Assembly: GCF_042477335.2 (NCBI RefSeq)
Contig: NC_091245.1
Coordinates: 230,639,501-230,703,500, forward strand
Length of the DNA stretch: 64,000 nt
Source: Ovis canadensis
Lineage: Eukaryota; Chordata; Mammalia; Artiodactyla; Bovidae
Direction of reading: 5' to 3'
In this document: one piece after another, positions 39,887-51,800 of the stretch
Numbering within the stretch: position 1 is the stretch's first letter
How the letters are laid out: every line of letters starts with the position of its first letter
Position numbers and translations under genes: made by a program
The notes under the pieces: generated by a model
The model's input: only the letters and a program-made list of their open reading frames with translations
Told to the model about the DNA's origin: nothing
The model's database searches: none

Positions 39887-42800
39887 TTACATTGTTGTCA
39901 GAGAAGGTGATGGCACCCCACTCCAGTACTCTTGCCTGGAAAATCCCATGGACGGCGGAGCCTGGTGGGCTGCAGTTCATGGGGTCGCGAAGAGTCAGAC
40001 ACGACTGAGCGACTTCCCTTTCACTTTTCACTTTCATGCATTGGAGAAGGAAATGGCAACCCCCTCCAGTGTTCTTGCCTGGAGAATCCCGGGGACGGGG
40101 GAGCCTGGTGGGTTGTCTATTGGGTCGCACAGAGTTGGACACGACTGAAGCGACTTAGCAGCAGCAGCATGTTGTTGTAGGGCAGAAACCAACATAAAAT
40201 GTAAAGTAACTTTTCACCAATTAAAAAAAAATAAAATTTAAGAAAATAAAGAGGACTATTTTGTAATACACAAATGTCCCCTCCTTATCCTCTTCTCTCT
40301 CTGGATCAAGAAAAGTACAGGGGCTTCCCTGGTGGCTCAGTGGCAAAGAATCCACCTGCCAATGAAGGAGACATACATCTGATGCCTGAGCTAGGAAGAC
40401 CCCACACGCCACAGGGCAACTAAGCCCAAGAAACACGACGACTGAGCCTGTGCCCTAGAGCTCTGGAAAGGCAACTCCTGAAGCCTGCGCCCTAGAACCT
40501 GTGCTCTGCAACAGAAGAAGCCACTGTAATGAGAAGCCTGGGCACCAAAATGAAGAGCAGCCCTCACTTGCCACAACTAGAGAAAAGCCCATGAAGCACT
40601 GAAGACCCCAAACAGCCACAAATTAACAAATAAATAAAATAATAAATTAAAAAAGAAAAGTATGAAGAATATAAAAGTCGCCATAATCCCACCACTGAGA
40701 CACAGACCACTGCTAACATTCTGGTATATTTCCTTTTAGTTTTTTCTAATCTTATGTGTATATTTTTCTCTTTTTTATAAAATTGAGATCACATTGTTTA
40801 TTATACTTTGAGAACGCCCTCATTCATTCAAAATCCTTTAAAGATACAATTGTAAATGGCTGCATGCCATTCTATCCTCTGGAGTTATCTTCTATTGTTA
40901 CCCATTTGGGTTGTATCCAATTAAAAATGACATAGAAGCTAGCATTTTTACATCAGTCCTTGCCCACATGTCTGATTATTTCCTCAGGATAAGTCCCTGG
41001 AAGTGGAATTACCAGATCAGCTGAGTGTGAACATTTGTTGAGGCGCTTGACACATTTTGTCACATTGCTCGAGAGGAAATCTGTTCCAATTTACATGCCC
41101 ACCAGCAACGTGAAAGGGTGCAGCTTTCACTATATCCTGGCTAACACTGAGTATTTTCACTTAAAAAATGCTATCGTTTTTAATTTGATGGGAAAAAGGG
41201 CTATCCTTTTTATTTTCTTTGATTACCAGTGAGATGAAATATTTACATTTTTTCAGTTAACATACTAGCTTTTCTGGAAACTACTTACTATGAGTTTTGC
41301 TTATTTTTCTATATAGGTCTGAGAGTTCTGCAGATTTTATAGTAAGCATATGATTCATCTTTTTGAGTTTGCAACCTAAGTGTTACATAGTTCAGTCAAT
41401 AGTGCACTCCGTCTGAAGTGTCTGCTGGCTCTGTGCTTGGAAAATCCTTCCCAGTCCAGAAGGGCGGGCTCCCACTTGATGTTGGAGGATTCAGTGAGAA
41501 AACCTATGTGAACTGCTTAGCAGCAGTGTCACGCGAGTGTATGTTCCTCGGTTCTTTGTCTCGTAACAACAAAGATTTGGAGCGACGGACATAAAAGCTC
41601 TCGGTGGGTCACAGCTCTCGGGTCTTGGACAAACCGTGTTATAGCTCTTAGGCAAATCAGTGTTACAGCTCTATTTTATTTAGAAGATAGCAGGAGAATC
41701 CATCCTTGAAGCATGAGGGCATGCCAGCCCAAAGACTTGAAGGGAAGAGAGTGGAGGAGTGTGTAGGGGAGGGGGAGACAGAGAGGGAGAGAGAGAGAAA
41801 GAGCGCACGCATGTGGGAGAGAGAGAGAGAGAGAACGTGCTTTGGCTCCTCCTTTTATAAGTATTTCCTCCTCCCGGGCCTGCCCTGTGCAAATTGGGCT
41901 CAGCCAGGAGTGAGTGCTGTTTGTTCTGCCTGAAGTCTTCACTCTGGTCCTTGGACCTTCTTTTGTTCTATTTTTGGGGGCTTTTCCCCTCCTTGTCTTT
42001 TAGCCATCACCATTTTGGACTCCTTTTCCCTATTCTACCTACCTACCAGTAGTACCTGCCCTATGGTAATGTAAATCTGCAGTAAATAGTAGCTGTTATG
42101 ATTAATCCTCCAACCATTCTTGCTCTGAAGATGAAACAGAGGCTGAAGGAGGGTTACCCTACTATTAGATAGAAGAGCAAGGATTCAAGTCCATCTTTCT
42201 GGGGCCACATCTCCCGGCCCCTCTTCCACACGGATTAGTCGAGTGTCCAGGCGGACACCAAGCTGGAGACAGGTATGTATCAACTTCTTTCCTGAAATGG
42301 ATGTGACGCTTTCTCAGAAAAGGAGAACACACCTGACTTTAAAACATATACTCTGCATGGCTAATCATAACCACAAACATTTACAACACAAACATCTTCT
42401 CATCGGAGCCACTCTCTTGTCATCACTGCTCAATCTTCCTTCTGGAACAAATGTGATTCCTAACATTTCAAATTACTATATTCAACTGACTAGTAAAACA
42501 GTTTTTCTCTTAAACTTCAACAATTGAAACCCAATTTCCTTCCAGTTGCCCACATGTATAATGTATAATGTGTGTGTATGTGAAATGGAATATTCCTTGC
42601 CATATCAGTAAACAAAGGATACCATAGTCCTCAGCAATTGCGGCCCTCTAACATGAGTTGGTGAGCCTTGAGGAGACTCAGGAAGGAAAGAATTATCTGC
42701 CACCTAGCAGCCATCAGACTGCAGCCACTCCCTACGCTGAGCCCTAGGGAAACTCGGGAAGTGAACTGGCCCCAGGTAGCTGAGGTGCATATCAAAGGAA

Positions 42801-45800
42801 TGATTTGAGTGAGCCTAGACTCTAGCATCTTCCCATACACAGAAAAGTGCTAAATTCCTTAATTTGGGATATCTGGTTTTCTTTAATTAACAGTCATCTT
42901 TTGCTGTTCAGCTCATCTGCCCTTTACTGCAAAACTTTTCTTTTTAATTGAAGGATAATTGCTTTACAGTATTGCATTGGTTTCTACCAAACATCAACAT
43001 GAATCAGCTGTAAGTTTACCCATTTCCCCTCCTACCTGAACATCCCTCCTGCCTCTCTCCCTATCCCACCACTCAAGGTTGTTACCGAGCCCCAGTTTCA
43101 GTTCCCTGAGTCATATAGCAAATTTCCATTGGCTGTCTATTTTACATATGGAACAGAACTTCCCCTCAATGCCTCCTTGGAGCAGTTCTCTCAGGGTTAC
43201 TTGAGATGCTGACTACTGGGCTTAAAGTCCTAAAAATTCCCACCAAATAAAACATAACTCTCAACTTCGAGGTTGTATTTTTTAGGTCTCCATGTGTGTG
43301 CACATATAGTTCCGAGGTTCTTTTGTTCTCTAAGGAATTATACCTGTAGGGCAATTATGTCCTCTAAGCCACCAAAGCCCAAAGATGCCCCAGGGTGGAG
43401 AGCAGCAAAGTGCACAGGAAAAGGAGGAGGCTAGCACACTCTCCGACTGTGTTTATGGCAAGTTGAGTCACGTCCACTCCTAAAACAGCCTTGGGAAATA
43501 CTGTCATAAAACCAAAGTGAGACATCTAAAATCGATGTTGCTAGCAAAATGCAAGAGGGCACCTGAGGAGGAGCGGCTCATCACTATGAGACAGAATGGC
43601 TCCCACGACCCTCACTAAGAGTGAAAATGCTCTCACAGATTCACCACTGTCCAGTCACAGGCAGTTTTTGTCCTCGCCTGTCACCGAATTTCCCACTGCC
43701 ACCCTCTGAGCCTGGGCAGATAAGGCTCAGAGTGGCTTTTGAGGGCATCCCGCGAGCAGAGATCTCAGAACATGGACCACTGAGCCCCCTCAACACTCCA
43801 AACACTCGGGCTCAGCCTTTCCCATTGTGTTCTGTTGTAATTCCCCAAACTCGACAAGAATCAAGACGAGTGTTTGGTAAAAGTAGTGCTCAGTCATGTC
43901 CAACTCTTTTGCAACCCCATGGACTGTTCAGTTCAGTTCAGTTCAGTCGCTCAGTCGTGTTCGACTCTTTGTGACTCCATGAATCGCAGCACGCCAGGCC
44001 TCCCTGTCCATCACCAACTCCCGGAGTTCACTCAGAGTCGCATCCATCGAGTCAGTGATGCCATCCAGCCATCTCACCCTTGGTCGTCCCCTTCTCCTCC
44101 TGCCCCCAGTCCCTCCCAGCATCAGAGTCTTTTCCAATGAGTCAACTCTTCGCATGAGGTGGCCAAAGTACTGGAGCTTCAGCTTTAGCATCAATCCTTC
44201 CAAAGAAATCCCAGGGTTGATCTCCTTGCAGTCCAAGGGACCCTCAAGAGTCTTCTCCAACACCACAGTTCAAACGCATCAATTCTTTGGCGCTCAGCCT
44301 TCTTCACAGTCCAACTCTCACATCCGTACATGACCACTGGAAAAACCATAGCCTTGACTAGACGGACCTTAGTCAGCAAAGTAATGTCTCTGCTTTTGAA
44401 TATGCTATCTAGGTTGCTCATAACTTTTCTTCCAAAGAGTAAGCGTCTTTTAATTTCATGGCTGCAGTTACCATCTGCAGTGATTTTGGAGCCCCCCAAA
44501 ATAAAGTCTGACACTGTTTCTACTGTTTCCCCATCTATTTCCCATGAAGTGATGGGACCAGATGCCATGATCTTCGTTTTCTGAATGCTGAGCTTTAAGC
44601 CAACCTTTTCACTCTCCTCTTTCATTTTCATCAAGAGGCTTTTTAGTTCCTCTTCACTTTCTGCCATAAGGGTGGTGTCATCTGCATATCTGAGGTTATT
44701 GATATTTCTTCCAGCAATCTTGATTCCAGCTTGTGTTTCTTCCAGTCCAGCGTTTCTCATGATGTACTCTGCATATAAGTTAAATAAGCAGGGTGACAAT
44801 ATACAGCCTTGACGAATTCCTTTTCCTATTTGGAACCAGTCTGTTGTTCCATGTCCAGTTCTAACTCTTGCTTCCTGACCTGCATACAGATTTCTCAAGA
44901 GGCAGGTTAGGTGGTCTGGTATTCCCATCTCTTTCAGAATTTTCCACAGTTTATTGTGATCCACACAGTCAAAGGCTTTGGCATACTCAAGAAAGCAGAA
45001 ATAGATGTCCTTCTGGAACTCTCTTGCTTTTTCCATGATCCAGCGGATGTTGGCAATTTGATCTCTGGTTCCTCTGCCTTTCTTCTCCCCATGGACTGTA
45101 GTCTGCCAGTATCCTCTGTCCATGGAATTAATTTTCCCAGGCAAGAATACTGGAGTGGGTTGCCATTTCCTCCTTCAAGGGATCTTCCCATCCCAGGGAT
45201 TGAACTTGTGTCTCCCTGCACTGGCAGGCAGATTCTTTCCATCTCCAAATGTGGCCCATCCCAAGTTCTTTTCATACTTTCTTTGTGATGTGGCTGCACC
45301 CAGTCCTTATATATCTGTTACCCACACCCCTCCTCTGATCCTGTCTTTGTCTCTATCAGTTCTGTTCACCTTGCTTGTAGCGTCTGGTCACTGATGCAGG
45401 AGCTACCTAGTTTTCCACATGCTGATCTTATAAATTTATAAGCACAAAATTGCACATTTCTAAACTTTATTTGACAAACTATTTTTGTGAGGGCAGCTGC
45501 AGGCCCACCAGGGTTCTCAGAAACACACAACATCCTGTGCCTAAGCCTATAGCCAGCTGGTGCTCAGGACACTGCCAGCAGCTGCTTCCTTCTGACCTCT
45601 CCACAGATGCTGGTCCCATGGAGCCAGAAAGCGCCTGACCCAGAGGAAGGGGTTCCTTAAACTCCCTAAAGCAGGAAGACACGTAAGGAAGCTTGGCTTA
45701 GAGAATCAGGGAGAACAGTTGATGCAAATGATTCAGCGGCACTTTGGGAACAAAGGCAGATGTGAGCTTAGGCGCAGTGACAACCTGAGTCTGGATGGGA

Positions 45801-48800
45801 TTCAGTTATGGGGAAGGAAGTAGGGGAAAGGAAAGCATTTCTCCCTGGTTTGTTGTTTTCCATCTCTTTCCTGAGTTGATCTTCCCCTCCTCCCCAGCTC
45901 CACGGTTTCCTACTTCTACCTGTTCGCTATGGGAACAGAAATGGCCTGTTATTATTGGATGTGCTTATTTTACCATGCTGTCTCAGTACAATTCACTATA
46001 AATCCTGTAAGATACCACTTCCAGCAGCCTCCTTCCTGCCTTGCTAAGATTGTTAACTCTGTCAGGGCTTCTTATACCTCAGGGTGCATACCAATCACCT
46101 GGGGACGTACATTCTGATTTAGGGCCGGGCTGGAGAGCTTGAATTTCTTTTTCTTTTTTAAAATTGGGGTATAGTTGCTTTGGGCTTACCAGGTGGCACC
46201 AGCGGTAAAGAACCCGCCTGCCAATGCAGGAGATGTAAAAGATGCGGGTTTGATCCCTCGGTTGGGGAGATCCCCTGGAGGAGGAAGTGGTAATCCACTC
46301 CAGTATTCTTCCCTGGAGAATCTCATGGACAGAGGATCCTGGTGGGCAACAATCCATAGGGTTGCAAAAAGTCAGACATAACTGAAGCGACTTAGCCCAC
46401 ATGCAAAGCTGCTTTACAATGTTGTGTTAGTTTCTGCTGTACAATGAAGTGAATCAGCTATATGTATAAATATATCCCCTCCCAACCCCCCCTTCCATTC
46501 CACCCCTCTAGGTCACAGCGGTGAGCTCCCTGTATGTAGCTACTTCCTACCAGCTATCTCTTTTACACACGATAGTGTGTGTATATATATATATATCAAC
46601 CCCCTTCTTGAGACCTTGCATATCTAACACGCTCCAGGAGTTGCAAGGAGTTAGGGGTCATAAAGAGTCAGACACAACTGAGCGACTTCCCTTTCACTTT
46701 TCACTTTCATGCACTGGAGAAGGAAATGGCAACCCACTCCAGTGTTCTTGCCTGGAGAATCCAAGGGATGGGGGAGCCTGGTGGGCTGCCGTCTATGGGG
46801 TCGCATAGAGTCGGACACGACTGAAGTGACTTAGCAGCAGCAGCAGCAGTAGGCTCACAGAAGGTCCTCTCTCCCTCTCTAAGCTCAAGAAGCCTCCAGG
46901 CAGGAATGTTCTTTCTCCATCTTTCACTAAGGTGTCCCACATATGTCTCCGGAAATGTCTGTTAAAGTGATGATATAAACATTTTCCACCAATGGGGAAA
47001 AGGAAAGCAATGTGCCATTGAGGATAAACCTCCTGAGAGCTGGCAGCTGCATTATTCCAGGAGCTGATGAATACCCTGGTCCCCCAAGGCCCAGGAAGAA
47101 ACTTGGGCTGTAGGACCTTGCTGTGAAACCAGCATGCCAAATGGGGAACTGCATAGGTGGGTGCCATCACAAGGTGGTCCTCTCTCTCTGTTCACAAGTT
47201 TCTTTAAATCAGTAGTGCTCAAATTTGATTATGCATGAGAATCACCTGGAGGGTTTGCAAAACCATACACTATTTCTCTGATTCAGAAGGTCTGGGGTGG
47301 GGTTGAGAAAGTGCATTCCTAACAAGATCCGAGATGCTGCTGGCTCAAACACCTTGAGAACCATGGCTTTAAATACCTGAACCGATCAAGGAGCTACACA
47401 GGGCACAAAGCTGGTACTTCCTCAGTTGAGCACAGCTGTGTTCCCTGTGGACTGTCCAAATTCCAAACCCAGGTGCACTGCATTGGTAGCTGTCTGCTCT
47501 CTGTCGAGGCCTTGACAGGATGCCTGTTTTGAAGCAATTAATGTGCCCGTTGCTTCAGTGCAATCTATTGACTAGTGATATCTGGCATCATTGCTATTAG
47601 CAGCATCTACCAGGGAATGCAACTGGGATTCTGGAGCTCCCTGCAGAAAAGAACTCTTTCTTTAGGAGAATAATAGTGACTCTTATTTCTCTCCTTAAGA
47701 AAGGAACTTTTACTCTAAATTTATAGGCAGCATTCAAGTGCGAAGGAGTCTGAGACTTTTAAACATTAGGAACCAGAAGGGACAAACTATTTGTTAATTC
47801 GGAAATTTTTCTTTTAAACAAAAAATAAAAACAAAACCCCCTAAATATTGATAGCATTTTCTAATTATTTTCTCACTGAAACAACTATGGGTTTGTCACG
47901 AGATCAAAATATGAACACAGCATTCTGTAAGAATACAGGTTGTATGCTTTTGAATGGCAAGGGCAGAAATACTTGCTCTGGGCAGGTTATTTCAAGTTCT
48001 TGCATCTGATTTCACTCCCTGGGAAGGCCTTTACGATTCTTAGTGGAAATGTAAGTTAAATAACCAAGTATCTTCCCATTGTATCACTGAAATGGATATT
48101 AAATCTGGGTGCTTTTTTTCAGTTTGTCTTTCAGACATTTTCTATTTCCGACACTTACACTAAACAATCCAGAAAAGTTTCCTGAAGTGCTGTTGAAATC
48201 TCTTATCTTTGCATCCCTACACTGATCTGCCTAAACAAGTCCTCTGGACGAGATGTCAGGCCAAGCTGTTGAGCAATGTTAAGGTCTGGGTTTGGCTTGC
48301 TCAACACCAGTACTCAGGAGAGAGCTGCCCTTGGATCAAGTCCAGGACAGGTATCCAAGCAGGGCCCAGGAGCCTCCTGACACCTATTTTACTTAAAAAT
48401 TTGCCAACAGCAAAAGTGTTGGGATATCAGTCCAGACGATGGAGATTGTTTTCTTTTTTTTACTCTTGGTTAATCCTGAGGATGGTTTGGCCTATTTACT
48501 GCATTCCTTGTCCTCCAGCTGTTGGGAGTGGGTATCAACGAAAGAAGGCAGCCAGAAATGCTGGGTGCACCTTGAGCTCTCTCCTTTTCTCAAATGACTG
48601 CCCTCAGAGACTACTTTTAACAGGACAGTGTTATCTGGGACTCTATTTTTAACAGGCACCATCTTACAAGTCTATAAAACCATCTCGGTCATTCGGTATC
48701 AGTGTCAGACCACAACAGTTCAAAACACCACTGCAAGGTGATGAAACGGCCAAACTACACTACAATCAGCCACAAGAAGCTGGGTCCCCTACCTCCCATG

Positions 48801-51800
48801 TCAGGGTGGGCTGCCCATGTAGGGGGGTTGAACACATGTGCATGACCAGGAAGGAGTGCAGGAGCCCGGAGCAAGGCAATCACAGCCAGGAAGACCCAAG
48901 TTAACCTCTTCACTGTGACACTTAATAGTGCAAGTTATGAAAACACTTAAAAGCCTCAGTTTCTTTTTCTGAAAAAAAAAAAAAAAAAAAGGGATAAAGA
49001 TACCTTATTTTTTAGGTTGTATTAAGGATGAAATAAAATACTATATAGAAAGTACTTGACCCAGTGTCTGACCCAGAGAGAAACTCATTAAATGGTCTAG
49101 TTGTTAATATTAAAGGGAGGGGTGGGGTAAGTTGCTGAGAAGAGTGGAGAAAGGGATGAGCGAGATCCAGAAATGTCCAGGACAGATCCATAAAGACAGA
49201 AAGTGGATTAATGATTGTGGGGGTGGGGAGTGGGTAGGAATTAGGAGTAATTACTAACGGGGACAGGCTTATTTTAGGAGGGGAGCTGATGAAAACATTC
49301 TGAATTAGATAGCGGTGGTTTGTAGAACCCTATGAATATAATGAAAACCATCAAAGTGTACACTTGGAAATGCGAATCTTAAGGTATGTGAATTGTATCT
49401 CAGTTAATAAATAAACTGTACTCTCCCTCCCACAAACTGTGTGTGTGAGTCTTTTTTAAACTGAGACAAAATCCACATATCATATATCCAAAAAATTTAT
49501 GGGTTCTGAAAGAACTCATTCCCTGATCACGCTGGCTCACCGAGGTGTACCAACCAGGTGATAAGATGCAAAGAAACCTGAACGAGGAGCCAAGAGGCTT
49601 CATATTTACAAGACCTAAAACCAATCCTGCCAGTTTCTCCCATGAAAGAAAAGGAGACTCTGGCCCACAGAGTGGAAGAGACTGTTCCTGGGGGGTTGAG
49701 GTGGGGCCGTCAAGGGTTCAGTAACTTAGCGGAGTTCCTCAAGCGCATTCAGCCTCACAGATAGGAAGACGTGAGGGTGCACAGAGGTCGACGGCTGCTT
49801 TTCCTCAGTAATTGCGTGGGGCGGGCAGAGCTCTCGTCTGGAATGGCAGCTGGCATTCTGTGTTCCTGTTTATTGCAGTTTATCTCAAGCAGTCATTTCC
49901 ATTCACCTTTTTAAAAAAACATGAGGCGCAGCTGTGGCTTCACTTTAAATATTGTTCCTTCCAGCCTTTTAATTTTTTCACGGGCTCCTCCCTAATCTTT
50001 CACCATAATTGGATGCACCACACTGGAGACGGCACCCCGGAGAAACAAAGCCTGGCGAGCCGGCTTGCCCATCCTCCAACCACACACGGCTGCGGCTGCG
50101 GCTCCTTCTGCCAGGAGTAGCCTGGGGACAGAAAGCCAGGCCGGCTTCCCTGTGTTTGCTCTGCTCTGGCATGAAGTGGGAGCCAGTCCTCTGCTGTATT
50201 TCATGTTAAATTTTCTTGATTTCCCCACCCCTCCCCTCCACTGGTACAATCTGGATCTATCCCCCGCCCTGAGATGGCATGGGCTGTGCCTTTTCTAGGT
50301 CCACACTGGCCATCTGAACGTCCCTCCAGGTGGCATCAATTTCAGGGCAGCCTATTTGTGTGTGTACCCCCACGTGGACTGTAAGCTCCCAGAGGGAAAG
50401 CGCAACCTCCCTTCTGTGATCCTGGCCCAAGCACAACGCCAGGGACCCAGGAGGGCTCTTGGTGAGTGACAGCTGAAGGAATCAGGACACTGACCTGTGT
50501 GCCTTTGTGTCTTGAAGACAATGGGCTGTGTGACCAAAGGGCCATGTGACCAAAGGGCCAGAGGCTGCTCAGAGCAAGGCAGGGCCATAGTGGACTGAAC
50601 GTTCACACCTCAGATTCTGCCAAGGTGTAGGCTTTCCTTTCTAGATACTCAGCTACGTTTTCCGTTGAGTACAGTCTTACTACTGCTACTGAATAAACCA
50701 GAGGTCCTAAATGAAACATCTTTCTTACCAACAGGACCTTCCCCAAGGAAACGAAACAGATGCATACTCTTTTCCTTCCTCTGCCTGGGTGGAATCTAAT
50801 TTCAGTCGTTGTAAAATGACCTTTCCTCTGAAGGCTGTTTGCCTGACTTTAAAACAACCTTGTAAAATAATCCCTTTACACAGGGCGGTATTTATTAGTG
50901 CAACTGGTATAGGAAATTCTATTGTACCCAGGCAGGGATATACCAATTTTCAAATTGTTTTGGACAACTGACCTCAGAATATAAGGAGGTGAAAGAAGAA
51001 GCTACTAAAACTTTTGCTTTTGGTTATATTTTAAACATGTTAGTTTTGAAAATACCTATTTGTGTACAGCAGTCCTCCACATCTACAGATTCTGCATCTG
51101 TGGATTCAACCAACCACAGATCAAAAATATTGGGAAAAATACTTCCAGAAAGTTCCAAAAAGCAAAATATGAATTTGCCATGCATCCAGTAGCTATTTGT
51201 ATAGCATTTACATTGTATTTATAATTATTTATACAGCATTTACACTGTATTAGGTAGTAGTAAGCAAGCTTCCCTGATGGCTCAGTAGGTAAAGAATCTG
51301 CCTGCAAAGCAGAAGACACAGGAGACGTGGGTTCAATCTCTGGGTCAGGAAGATCCCCTGAAGGAGGAAAGGCCAACCCACTCTAGCATTCCTGCCTGGG
51401 AAATCCCATGGACAGAGAAGTCTGGTGTGCTACAGTCCATGGGGTCACAGAGTCAGACATGACTGAGCACTCAGAGGTTAGAGGTGCTGTAAGTAAACCT
51501 GAAGATTGTTTAAAGTATACAGGAGGATGTGTGTGTTACATGCAAATACCATGTCATGCTTGAGCATCCTGGGATTTTAGACTCTGTGGGGATCCTGAAA
51601 CCAATCCCCCGTGGATACCAAAGGCCTAGTGTATACATTTCATACACACAAGATGGATTTTTACAGCAGTGTATGTGTAATTATGGGGCTTCCCAGGTGG
51701 CACTAGTGCTAAAGACTGCCTGCCAATGCAGAAGACATAAGAGACTCAGGTTCAATCCCTGGGTCAGGAAGATCCCCTAAAGGAGGGTGTGGCAACCCAC

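Noticed and set aside
48209..48652. 147-codon open frame on the plus strand in intron 1
   Set aside because: No recognisable family or domain, no splice sites or promoter features seen, and Cys/Trp/Leu composition typical of random frames in this DNA.
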